This document shows positions 15,280 to 22,490 of a stretch of DNA of 64,000 bases, piece after piece (within the stretch, counting starts at the first letter, position 1; every line of letters begins with the position of its first letter). The stretch lies in assembly GCA_003481745.1 (NCBI GenBank), contig QULP01000003.1:310001-374000 (forward strand). Reading direction: 5' to 3'. The position numbers were made by a program, and so were the translations under genes. The stretch is from Firmicutes bacterium OM04-13BH (GTDB lineage: Bacteria; Bacillota; Clostridia; Lachnospirales; Lachnospiraceae). The notes under the pieces were generated by a model. The model searched no databases, was not told where the DNA came from, and saw only the letters and a list, made by a program, of their open reading frames with translations.

Positions 15280-15786
15280 CTAGCGTTTTTCTGTCAAAAA
15301 CATGGTCATGCTGCGTCCCTCTACCTTCGGTGCTTTTTCAACAACCGCAATATCAGATAAGGACTGTGCAAACTCATCTAAGATGTGTTTACTGCTCTGC
15401 ATATGTGCCATTTCTCTACCTCTGAAACGAAGTGTTACTTTTACTTTATTTCCTTTGGTAAGGAATTTTCTGGCATTGTTGACCTTGGTGTTTAAATCGT
15501 TTTCTTCAATATTTGGAGACAAACGCACTTCCTTAACCTCGATGGTTTTCTGTTTCTTTTTAGCTTCCTTTTCTTTTCTCGCTAATTCGTACTTATACTT
15601 ACCATAATCAATAATTTTACAAACTGGCGGTTTTGCTGTAGGAGCAACCTTTACCAGGTCTAATCCTGCTTCCTGAGCATGTTTCTGCGCATCTCTGGCA
15701 GACATAATACCAAGCTGTTCTCCATTTGCGCCAATGAGACGGACCTCTCTGTCTCTGATTTGTTCATTAATCATTAATTCGCTAAT
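15280..15786 (-). CDS. infC: Translation initiation factor IF-3
   Basis: A 168-residue IF-3, which keeps 30S subunits free and checks the start codon. The N-domain (INEQIRDREVRLIGANGEQ, PPVCKIIDYGKYKYE) and the C-domain (EVRLSPNIEENDLNTK, VKVTLRFRGREMAH) are complete. The start is placed at the ATT codon at 15786: GGAGGTG lies 9 bases upstream, and Bacillus IF-3 likewise starts at AUU with a matching ISxxxINEQIR beginning. An AUU start lets IF-3 limit its own translation. The ATG at 15822 precedes the ribosome site and is not used. Confidence 0.93.
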   Translation of the reverse strand: MSELMINEQIRDREVRLIGANGEQLGIMSARDAQKHAQEAGLDLVKVAPTAKPPVCKIIDYGKYKYELARKEKEAKKKQKTIEVKEVRLSPNIEENDLNTKVNNARKFLTKGNKVKVTLRFRGREMAHMQSSKHILDEFAQSLSDIAVVEKAPKVEGRSMTMFLTEKR

Positions 15787-15886
15787 TGTTGTGCACCTCC
15801 ATAATATTGATAAAACACTCATCTGACTTTTTTGTCAGCCACCTACCTCATAACATTCTGAAAAAAATAAGAAAGAATTTCCTATG

Positions 15887-16036
15887 AAATAAATAAAAAG
15901 TGGACAGCATAAGCTCTCCACAACATATTCCCATAAAGAAAACGCAAAAGCGCATCAATTATTTCAAATATGAACCATAGTCACTTACTCGTGCTAAGGT
16001 GAGAGCAATTACTCTGCTTTCTTTTTCTTCAGACTG
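15887..16036 (-). promoter_or_regulatory. L20-type leader of infC with terminator
   Basis: The 150 bases between the promoter and infC hold several hairpins and end in an intrinsic terminator: GTGGAGAGC (plus 15913-15921) pairs with GCTGTCCAC (15900-15908, one mismatch) and is followed by a T-rich run. Position, gene order and the AGTGAC-GGTTC stretch match the Firmicutes L20 leader, in which L20 binding favours termination. The assignment rests on context and gross structure; a covariance-model search was not possible. Confidence 0.75.
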
Positions 16037-16040
16037 TATT

Positions 16041-16069
16041 ACGATATCATAAATAAACTGCAATGTCAA
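16041..16069 (-). promoter_or_regulatory. Promoter of the infC operon
   Basis: TTGACA, a 17-base spacer, then TATCGT on the minus strand, just before the L20-type leader. Confidence 0.8.
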
Positions 16070-16080
16070 GGGGTTTATGT

Positions 16081-16112
16081 AAAAAGAATCCCGTTTCCCG
16101 GGATTCTTTTTT
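16081..16112 (-). terminator. Intrinsic terminator of the DUF1540 gene
   Basis: AAAGAATCCCG pairs perfectly with CGGGATTCTTT around a 5-base loop, with T-runs on both strands, right after the DUF1540 stop. Confidence 0.9.
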
Positions 16113-16119
16113 CTGTAAC

Positions 16120-16437
16120 TTAATTCAGCTCAAAGCTTCCACATTTTGTTTCATCACAGTGACAAGCACTGGCACCGGTAATTGTAATTTTATCTGCACT
16201 GCATTTCTCCTGATTGTTAAATGTACACTGGCAGGCTTTGCAGTCTACGTTAATTGTTTTACATCCACATTCTCCGCCAATACTGTTCATCGCACTTCCG
16301 CTTCGTTCCACAAAACTGCTGCAACAGGTTTCGTCTGCGACTTTTGCATTGCTTCCATCTACTACGATATCTCCTTTAGAACAGTATTCCTCTTTGTTGT
16401 AAACACAAGTTCTTGCTGTACAATTTAATAATGGCAT
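16120..16437 (-). CDS. DUF1540 cysteine-rich protein, two repeats
   Basis: A 105-residue small protein with two DUF1540 units: LNCTARTCVYNKEEYCSKGD near the start and VDCKACQCTFNNQEKCSADK near residue 56. Each has the C-x4-C-x7-C spacing plus further cysteines, with 14 Cys in total, so it probably binds metal, likely zinc. Function is unknown. The start at 16437 (MPLLNC) is set by AAGGAGG 8 bases upstream; a longer frame from 16461 includes the ribosome site itself. It is a single-gene unit ending in a strong terminator. Confidence 0.88.
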   Translation of the reverse strand: MPLLNCTARTCVYNKEEYCSKGDIVVDGSNAKVADETCCSSFVERSGSAMNSIGGECGCKTINVDCKACQCTFNNQEKCSADKITITGASACHCDETKCGSFELN

Positions 16438-16627
16438 AATTATTTCCTCCTTAATCTTCATACCCTAAGAGTACGTTTACCAAGAACAGTATGTGTAGAA
16501 AGAAATTTTTTATGCATTAGTTTTTTATCTTTTACAGAACAGAAACTCAAACGACTTAACAAAACCCCTGTACTTAGTTGGGCTTCTTCTAAGTGCAGGG
16601 GCTTTTCAAAGGGGAGGATAAGTATTT

Positions 16628-16684
16628 CTACTTTTTCTTTTGTTCTTCCAGGAAGAGCGTCACGTATTTGTGCCTTCCCTCCAT
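16628..16684 (-). CDS. Possible 18-residue peptide MEGRHKYVTLFLEEQKKK
   Basis: A very short frame from ATG 16684 to TAG 16628, followed after 27 bases by a hairpin with T-run. Half of the residues are charged and there is no membrane segment. No good ribosome site stands before the ATG. It is listed because it ends close to a terminator-like hairpin in an otherwise empty region; it may be chance. Confidence 0.2.
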   Translation of the reverse strand: MEGRHKYVTLFLEEQKKK

Positions 16685-16730
16685 GGACTACTTATAGTAT
16701 GAGCAGTTTCTGTTAAAATATACAATGGGA

Positions 16731-16759
16731 TTGACAAATAATTAAAAAAATACTAGGAT
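16731..16759 (+). promoter_or_regulatory. Promoter-like site reading antisense to the YczE-like gene
   Basis: A perfect TTGACA, a 17-base spacer and TAGGAT on the plus strand, 25 bases before the 3' end of the oppositely oriented gene. No plus-strand gene follows until 17625, so it could make an antisense RNA. Confidence 0.4.
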
Positions 16760-16783
16760 GACAGAAAAATTGGTTTCTTTTAC

Positions 16784-17437
16784 CTAAGACTTCATAATAG
16801 AAATAAATTGAACTTTTTTATCCATTTCTTTTCCAATAATTCCAATTACTTTTCCCATAGTAAATGCGGCAAGAACTGTTCCAACACCCAATCCCATAAT
16901 ATGTCCAAGACATAAGAAAGTCATAAATCCTGTAATAAACAGGCAGGTAACATCAAAAGGAACTTTGATTTTGGAGTACTCACGTTTTAAGATATCTGCA
17001 AGTTCTCTTGGAAACAGGTCTGTCGGAATAATCGGCATTTTGCAGAGGTTTGAAAGTGCGATTCCAAAGCAGATGATGAGATAACTTAAAACAAAATATA
17101 CTACACGCAATGGAATCGTGTATGGAAGCTGGCTGACCCATGCCTGATGGATATCTACCATTTTTCCAAAGAAAAATCCGATAACAAAACTAAATAAGTA
17201 TTCCGGAATAAATTTTTTCCGGAGTACCATTAAAGTTAAGATAAGCAGACTTTGAAAAAGGTAAGTCCAGGTTCCAAGAGTGAGTTTTGGAAATACTTCC
17301 GAAAAAGCATAAGGCACACTTGAAATAGCTGATATGCCTGAGCCAGAGTGAAGCATCAAAACGACGCCGAGGCTATTGATAATGACAATCACAATAAGAG
17401 TAAGTTCTCCACGGATTGTAAGTTTTGAATCATTCAT
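16784..17437 (-). CDS. YczE/DUF6198-like integral membrane protein
   Basis: A 217-residue membrane protein with five to six predicted helices (for example residues 10-30, 56-74, 78-95, 108-132, 165-185). The pattern near the N-terminus (GELTLIVIVIINSLGVVLML, GISAISSVPYAFS) and the IIPTDLFPRELADI motif in the middle match YczE/YitT-type proteins. The family's role is not established; transport or support of secondary metabolite synthesis has been proposed for YczE. GGAAG precedes the ATG. It is monocistronic with its own promoter. Confidence 0.75.
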   Translation of the reverse strand: MNDSKLTIRGELTLIVIVIINSLGVVLMLHSGSGISAISSVPYAFSEVFPKLTLGTWTYLFQSLLILTLMVLRKKFIPEYLFSFVIGFFFGKMVDIHQAWVSQLPYTIPLRVVYFVLSYLIICFGIALSNLCKMPIIPTDLFPRELADILKREYSKIKVPFDVTCLFITGFMTFLCLGHIMGLGVGTVLAAFTMGKVIGIIGKEMDKKVQFISIMKS

Positions 17438-17476
17438 TTCTCTTTCTTCCTTTTCATTTATTCATTTGCGTTTCTC

Positions 17477-17505
17477 ATTATAGACCCGTTTTTTTTTGCT
17501 TGCAA
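17477..17505 (-). promoter_or_regulatory. Promoter of the YczE-like gene
   Basis: TTGCAA, a 17-base spacer containing nine A, then TATAAT on the minus strand, about 40 bases before the ATG. Confidence 0.7.
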
Positions 17506-17536
17506 TGCATAATCTGCCTGGAAACTATAAAAAATA

Positions 17537-17565
17537 TTGAAAAATCTGTGCATATCGTATATACT
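17537..17565 (+). promoter_or_regulatory. Promoter of the SEC-C gene
   Basis: TTGAAA, a 17-base spacer, then TATACT, 60 bases before the ATG at 17625. Confidence 0.7.
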
Positions 17566-17624
17566 GTTACGTATAGGTGCTTTGCGCCCAAAATATGAAT
17601 ATTAAGTAAAAGGTGGTAAAATAC

Positions 17625-18131
17625 ATGGCATTATTACAGGAATGGAGAGAGATTGCATATTCTCAGGAAGCAGACAGGGCACAGCTTCAGAAATTCTGGA
17701 CAAACTATTTCTTAATTGAAAAAGGAATTTATGAAAAACTTCTTGCAGACCCGACAAATGTAGAAAGAGGAACTGTAAAAGAACTTGCTGAAAAATTTGA
17801 CGTAGACATTATGACAATGGTTGGTTTCCTTGATGGAATCAATGACAGCTTAAAAGTACAGAATCCAATCGAAGAAATGGAAGAAGACACTGTAGTAAAT
17901 CTCGGATTTGATACAGAGATGCTCTACAAAAACATGGTAGACGCAAAAGCAGACTGGCTGTACAATCTTCCTCAGTGGGATGAAATCTTTACAGAAGAAA
18001 AGAAAAAAGAATTATATGTAGAACAGAAAAAATCCGGTACAGTTGTAAAAGGACCGAAAATCGGACGTAACGATCCGTGTCCATGTGGAAGTGGTAAAAA
18101 ATACAAACACTGCTGTGGAAAAAACAAATAA
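17625..18131 (+). CDS. SEC-C metal-binding domain protein
   Basis: A 168-residue protein: a helical body (residues 1-140) and a C-terminal SEC-C zinc motif, [20 protein letters not shown], with the C-x-C...C-C metal ligands. SEC-C tails occur on SecA and on many small proteins and bind zinc and SecB- or ribosome-type partners. The body matches no family I can name beyond SEC-C proteins common in Lachnospiraceae. The start at 17625 is set by AAAGGTGG 8 bases upstream; an in-frame GTG at 17613 lies inside that site. It has its own promoter and terminator. Confidence 0.88.
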   Translation: MALLQEWREIAYSQEADRAQLQKFWTNYFLIEKGIYEKLLADPTNVERGTVKELAEKFDVDIMTMVGFLDGINDSLKVQNPIEEMEEDTVVNLGFDTEMLYKNMVDAKADWLYNLPQWDEIFTEEKKKELYVEQKKSGTVVKGPKIGRNDPCPCGSGKKYKHCCGKNK

Positions 18132-18143
18132 TTATAAAAAAGT

Positions 18144-18173
18144 AGAAGGCGGAATTTTTCCGTCTTCTTTTTC
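18144..18173 (+). terminator. Intrinsic terminator of the SEC-C gene
   Basis: AGAAG-CGGAA pairs with TTCCG-CTTCT (one mismatch) and is followed by T-rich sequence. Confidence 0.8.
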
Positions 18174-18214
18174 TATCAGGAAAAACTACTAATGAAAGTG
18201 AAAGGATTTTATTT

Positions 18215-18991
18215 ATGAGAATATTATTTATTTTATTAGGAAGTTTTAGTATTCTTTATTTTATCGGAATTGTATTGTATGCAGGACTTTCTTCCTTATT
18301 TCCGTGTATCTGGGCAGCAGCAGGGCTTGTGTGTTATGCAATCGCAATTTTGTTACGATTAGAAACAACGCATCACTGGAATATTTTAAGTATATTTCCA
18401 AAACCTGTAAAAACAGTATGCCTTACTCTGGCGATTTTGATAGTCATTGCATTTTTGATAACAGAAGGTCTGATTTTTTCGGGAATGACTCAGAAACCAT
18501 CTAAAAATCTGGACACGCTGATTGTATTAGGGGCACAGGTCAATGGAACGAAATTAAGTAATTCATTGAAGCTTCGCTTGAAGCGGGCAAAAGAATATCT
18601 CAATGAAAATCCAGAAACAATAGCGGTTGTCTCCGGTGGAAAAGGTTCAGGAGAAGAGATTTCCGAGGCAGAAGCAATGTATGAATATCTGGTTTCACAA
18701 GGAATCGATACGAGACGTCTGATAAAAGAAGACCGTTCTACTAATACAAATGAAAACCTAAAATATTCACTTGCACTTTTAGAAAAAGAATTAAATAAAA
18801 AGCCAGAAGAGCTACGAATTGGAATCGTAACCAACGGCTTTCACGTATTTCGAGGAACTTCGATTGGAAAAAAGATGGGATGCCGACAGATAGAAGGTGT
18901 TCCGGCAAAAAGTAACAAATTTTTACAGCTAAATTATCTGGTGCGAGAATGTCTTGGTATATGGAAAGATAAACTGGTCGGAAATCTATAG
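18215..18991 (+). CDS. YdcF/SanA family membrane protein (DUF218)
   Basis: A 258-residue protein with two to three N-terminal membrane helices (residues 1-25, 28-47, 64-86) and an extracytoplasmic DUF218 domain. The domain signatures are LDTLIVLGAQVNG (about 100-112), SNSLKLRLKRAKEYL, AVVSGGKGSGEEISEAEAM, EDRSTNTNENL and TNGFHVFRG. Members (SanA, ElyC, YdcF) act around envelope integrity and peptidoglycan precursor handling; YdcF binds S-adenosylmethionine. The exact reaction is unknown. It follows the SEC-C terminator and ends at a strong bidirectional terminator. Confidence 0.9.
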   Translation: MRILFILLGSFSILYFIGIVLYAGLSSLFPCIWAAAGLVCYAIAILLRLETTHHWNILSIFPKPVKTVCLTLAILIVIAFLITEGLIFSGMTQKPSKNLDTLIVLGAQVNGTKLSNSLKLRLKRAKEYLNENPETIAVVSGGKGSGEEISEAEAMYEYLVSQGIDTRRLIKEDRSTNTNENLKYSLALLEKELNKKPEELRIGIVTNGFHVFRGTSIGKKMGCRQIEGVPAKSNKFLQLNYLVRECLGIWKDKLVGNL

Positions 18992-19011
18992 CTGAATTTT
19001 TCGATAAATCT

Positions 19012-19054
19012 AATCCTGAATTATTCATGGTTGTTCCATGAATAATTCAGGATT
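19012..19054. terminator. Bidirectional terminator between ydcF-like gene and ABC operon
   Basis: AATCCTGAATTATTCATGG pairs perfectly over 19 bases with its complement around TTGTT. It lies between two convergent units and is AT-rich on both sides. Confidence 0.85.
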
Positions 19055-19059
19055 AATTA

Positions 19060-19689
19060 TCATACGTCAATCTGTTTGATATGATTAATATCTCTAAGGT
19101 CTACTATCCTTGTACATACTTTTTCAGCCAGCGCCATGTTATGGGTAATAATTAACATTCCATAACCGTTCTTTTTCGCAGTATCCAAAAGCACCTGCCA
19201 TATCTGAGCTTGTGTGATCACATCCAGCATCGTAGTAATCTCATCGCATAGAAGGAATTTCACATCCGGACTTAATATTCGTGCAATACAAAAACGCTGC
19301 AGTTCTCCACCTGATAATTCTGACGGCCAACGGTTCAGCCAATCTTTTTCAATTCCCATCCGAGCTAATACTTCTTCTCCAGGAGTCCAACATTCATTCA
19401 GGATTTTTTTCATTTTCCATCTTGGATTAACTGCATATTCCGGATGTTGATATATCATTTGTACAGGACACATTCCCTTTTTAGGCAGCGGTTTTTCGTC
19501 AATCATCACGCTTCCGGAAGTCGGATTCATATACCCTGCAATAATTTTAGATAACGTGCTTTTTCCATAACCTGATGGTCCTACAATTCCAACACGTTCT
19601 CCTGCTTCTATTGTCAAAGAAACATCTTTTAAAATCCAAGGAGATTTATCTGTATATCTAAAATCAATATGTTCTAATTTAAGTTGCAT
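19060..19689 (-). CDS. ABC transporter ATPase (NikE/DppF-like), last gene of operon
   Basis: A 209-residue ATPase of the nickel/oligopeptide ABC group, which drives import with the partner ATPase upstream. Walker A GPSGYGKST (residues 37-45), Q-loop in MIYQHPEYAVN, signature LSGGELQRF and Walker B FLLCDEITT followed by the switch histidine in IITHNM are all present. It lacks the C-terminal oligopeptide extension seen in the partner. Its ATG overlaps the partner's stop by 11 bases, a sign of coupled translation. Confidence 0.9.
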   Translation of the reverse strand: MQLKLEHIDFRYTDKSPWILKDVSLTIEAGERVGIVGPSGYGKSTLSKIIAGYMNPTSGSVMIDEKPLPKKGMCPVQMIYQHPEYAVNPRWKMKKILNECWTPGEEVLARMGIEKDWLNRWPSELSGGELQRFCIARILSPDVKFLLCDEITTMLDVITQAQIWQVLLDTAKKNGYGMLIITHNMALAEKVCTRIVDLRDINHIKQIDV

Positions 19690-20602
19690 TTACACACCTG
19701 ACCTTTCCCCCTCGCAACTCCCTCATTGGTATTTGTCCCGTACATTTTTCAGATACATCGGGACAACGATTTGCAAATAAACAACCTTCTGGCAAATTTC
19801 CAGCATAAGGCTGTATTCCGGGAATCGGCTGGAATTCATTTTGTGGCAATGCTCTCAGAAATGCCTTGCTGTAGGGATGTCGTAAGTATTCTTTTCCCTT
19901 TTTAAAATCTTCCGTTGGTGAAATTTCTACAACTGTACCAGCGTAAAATACTGCAATTCGATCTGCAACCTCAAATGCCAAATCAATATCATGAGTAATT
20001 AGTAGAATTCCCGTACCTGTATTTGCTATTTTTCTAAAATGTTTTAATGTATCCATAGCCATATCAACACTAAGTCCTGGTGTCGGCTCATCTGCAACAA
20101 TTAATTTAGGAGTTTCCAACACCGCCGCTGAAATCAGTACACGCCTGGCCATCCCTCCGGATAATTGAAACGGATACATTTCTTCTACACTTTTATCTAA
20201 CTGATATTTTTGAAACATTTTGCGTTGTTTTTCTTCTGTAGAATATACCCCTACTACCTGTGGTCCAACTTTCATAACGGGGTCCAAATGGTCTACCGAC
20301 TGTGGAATATATGCAATCTCTCTACCAAGATACTGTTTTCTTAATTTATCATCCAACTGTTTCCCCATATAGCAGACACTTCCACTTGTGCTTGCATTGC
20401 CAGGCAATAACCCTAATATCGCTGATGCTAAAAGACTTTTTCCTGAACCACTTGAACCTACAATAGCCACAATTTCTTTTTCTTTTACATCTATAGACAA
20501 GGAATGAATTACTTCCAGATTTTCTTTTCTAAATCCTTTTTTATACATGCTAAAAGAAACAACCAAATCATTTACTTCTAAAACTGTTTTTCTATTATCC
20601 AT
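19679..20602 (-). CDS. ABC transporter ATPase (NikD/DppD-like)
   Basis: A 307-residue ATPase of the same importer. Walker A is GSSGSGKSLL (residues 52-61), the signature is LSGGMARRV and Walker B is LIVADEPTPGLSVD; the switch histidine is in LLITHDID. The C-terminal oligo_HPY-type extension has NRCPDVSEKCTGQIP with three to four cysteines, which in this family can bind an iron-sulfur cluster. GAGGT precedes the ATG. It pairs with the shorter ATPase that follows. Confidence 0.9.
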   Translation of the reverse strand: MDNRKTVLEVNDLVVSFSMYKKGFRKENLEVIHSLSIDVKEKEIVAIVGSSGSGKSLLASAILGLLPGNASTSGSVCYMGKQLDDKLRKQYLGREIAYIPQSVDHLDPVMKVGPQVVGVYSTEEKQRKMFQKYQLDKSVEEMYPFQLSGGMARRVLISAAVLETPKLIVADEPTPGLSVDMAMDTLKHFRKIANTGTGILLITHDIDLAFEVADRIAVFYAGTVVEISPTEDFKKGKEYLRHPYSKAFLRALPQNEFQPIPGIQPYAGNLPEGCLFANRCPDVSEKCTGQIPMRELRGGKVRCVNAT

Positions 20603-20610
20603 TTTTACCT

Positions 20611-21447
20611 CTATTCGTTACCACTTCCAGGATTCCATAATTTTTTCAGATTATCTCCCATAACATCAAATAAAACAACTGCAATTAGCAATAATAGACC
20701 TGGAAATAAAGCCAGCCACCATTTTCCTGTAGCTAAATGTTTCATTGCTTCAGATAAAATGACACCAATTGCAGGCATCTCTGCCGGAAGTCCAAATCCT
20801 AAGAATGTAATAGATGCTTCATGCATAATCGCATGAGGAAACAATAACACTAAACCAATCAAATAAGATGGCAACACATGTGGAACAATATGAGTAACTG
20901 CCACTTTCCATTTTGAAATTCCCATTTTATAAGCAGCTTGAACATACTGAGAAGAACGAATTTGCATAACTTCAGACCTCACAATTCGAGTCAGTGACGG
21001 CCAATGTGTTAATGCAACTGCAATTGTTACTCCTTTTACTCCTTTTCCCAACATAAAGGAAATCAACATTAACAGTACCAAATGAGGAAGCCCCATACAC
21101 AAATCTACTCCCCAATTAACCACTTTATCTACCCATTTTCCAAAAACAGCAGCAGCTATTCCAAATATTAACGCAACTATTGAGCTAACAATTGAAGCAA
21201 GAATTCCTATCACAATACTATTTGACAATCCTTTAACACATCGATAAAACATATCTCTTCCAACAAAATCTGTTCCAAAAGGATGTTTTAAACTTGGACT
21301 CAAGAATTTATTTGCATAGTTTACTGCATATTTTTCAGGATTCATAAATATTCCCCATATAAAAATCCCTGCCAGGTAAACAACTGCGATTACCATTAAT
21401 ACAACAATTTTGGTCTTTCTATTCCATACAATCTTTTTATCAGACAT
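20611..21447 (-). CDS. ABC transporter permease (NikC/DppC-like)
   Basis: A 278-residue permease with a first helix near residue 20 and a BPD_transp_1 core of five helices. The N-terminal PFGTDFVGRDMFYRCVKGLS (residues about 57-76) is the DppC/NikC signature, and the EAA loop (YVQAAYKMGISKWKVAVTHI) contacts the ATPases. The start at 21447 follows GAGGGGG and overlaps the stop of the upstream permease by 8 bases; a frame from 21486 is longer but lacks a site. Confidence 0.9.
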   Translation of the reverse strand: MSDKKIVWNRKTKIVVLMVIAVVYLAGIFIWGIFMNPEKYAVNYANKFLSPSLKHPFGTDFVGRDMFYRCVKGLSNSIVIGILASIVSSIVALIFGIAAAVFGKWVDKVVNWGVDLCMGLPHLVLLMLISFMLGKGVKGVTIAVALTHWPSLTRIVRSEVMQIRSSQYVQAAYKMGISKWKVAVTHIVPHVLPSYLIGLVLLFPHAIMHEASITFLGFGLPAEMPAIGVILSEAMKHLATGKWWLALFPGLLLLIAVVLFDVMGDNLKKLWNPGSGNE

Positions 21448-22423
21448 ACTCTTCCCCCTCTCTGATTCGCGGGTCGAATACGCCATATAAAATATTTGCC
21501 ATTAAATTTCCTGCAAATACAAACATTGCACTGCATAATGCAATCCCCAGTAACAAAGGAACATCTGCATTTAAAGCTGCTGCCGTAGTTGCCGTTCCTA
21601 TTCCTGGATAGGAAAATACATTCTCTGCCAATGCCATTCCTCCAAAAAGTTCACTAAATGATGCAAACTGAACAGTAACAGCCGGTAAAATAACATTTCT
21701 CAAAATGTGTCTTGTTATTAATTGTTTTTGAGATTCTCCTCGCGCTTTCGCATATAAAATAAAATCACTATTCATAATCTCTACAATTTTTTGCCTTGTG
21801 TACAGGATTACATCACTCATACTTACAATCGTTAACGTAAGCACCGGTAAAATCAAGTGATAAATTCTGTCCCAGATTGTGACCTCACTGGCTAATTTAC
21901 CCGCTGGCACAGCCATTCCCATTGGAAACCATCCTAATTGAACTGCAAACAACGATAAAATTAACAAGCCCAACCAAAAAGTTGGCGCAGACTTTGTAAT
22001 CAAACAGAATAGTTTCATAAACCTGTCAAAAATACCACCTTGATGTATTCCACATAATATTCCAAGAACAAATCCTAAAATTCCAGAAAAAAACCACGCC
22101 AGTAGCATCAATACAATTGAATATAAAAACCTTGTTTTAATAATCTGTATTACCGGCTTTTTATACGTGATAGACTCTCCAAAATCTCCATGTAATGCAT
22201 GATTTGCCCACGTAACAAATCGTTCCGGCAATGGGTCGTTCAATCCCCAATATTCCGATATTTCTTCCTTTGCTTCATTTGACAACGTAGAATTTGTCCC
22301 TATGTAAGATACAAGAGGGTCAATTGGTGCTTTTGTAATAAGAATAAATGCCACCAAACTTACTGCTATCAATAACAAAAGCATCCTAATCGCTTCCGAT
22401 AAAATTTTTTTTACGCTTTTCAT
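21440..22423 (-). CDS. ABC transporter permease (NikB/DppB-like)
   Basis: A 327-residue permease, the first of the pair. The N-terminal helix and LITKAPIDPLVSYIG extracellular part are typical of DppB/NikB, where LNDPLPERFVTWANHALHGD is the conserved linker. The EAA loop is FILYAKARGESQKQLITRHI. Six membrane helices are predicted. It follows the binding-protein gene after a hairpin and overlaps the next permease by 8 bases. Confidence 0.9.
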   Translation of the reverse strand: MKSVKKILSEAIRMLLLLIAVSLVAFILITKAPIDPLVSYIGTNSTLSNEAKEEISEYWGLNDPLPERFVTWANHALHGDFGESITYKKPVIQIIKTRFLYSIVLMLLAWFFSGILGFVLGILCGIHQGGIFDRFMKLFCLITKSAPTFWLGLLILSLFAVQLGWFPMGMAVPAGKLASEVTIWDRIYHLILPVLTLTIVSMSDVILYTRQKIVEIMNSDFILYAKARGESQKQLITRHILRNVILPAVTVQFASFSELFGGMALAENVFSYPGIGTATTAAALNADVPLLLGIALCSAMFVFAGNLMANILYGVFDPRIREGEEYV

Positions 22424-22442
22424 TTATCCCATTCTCCCAAAA

Positions 22443-22471
22443 TAGGTGACCTATCTCAAACAGGTCACCTA
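22443..22471 (-). other. Intercistronic hairpin after the binding-protein gene
   Basis: TAGGTGACCT pairs perfectly with AGGTCACCTA, followed on the minus strand by TTTT. It lies between the substrate-binding gene and the first permease gene, where partial termination or mRNA protection would give more binding protein than membrane parts. Confidence 0.6.
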
Positions 22472-22490
22472 AAAACCGTATCTTTATTTT

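Larger units (their letters stand above)
16438..16783. other. Intergenic region with hairpin and opposing signals
   Basis: About 345 bases without a clear gene. It holds a hairpin CCCCTG-ACTTAG with CTAAGT-CAGGGG (16565-16601), an 18-codon minus-strand frame (16628-16684) ending just before that hairpin, and a strong-looking plus-strand promoter (16731-16759) aimed at the end of the YczE-like gene. The layout is compatible with a small RNA or small peptide locus; nothing proves it. Confidence 0.4.
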
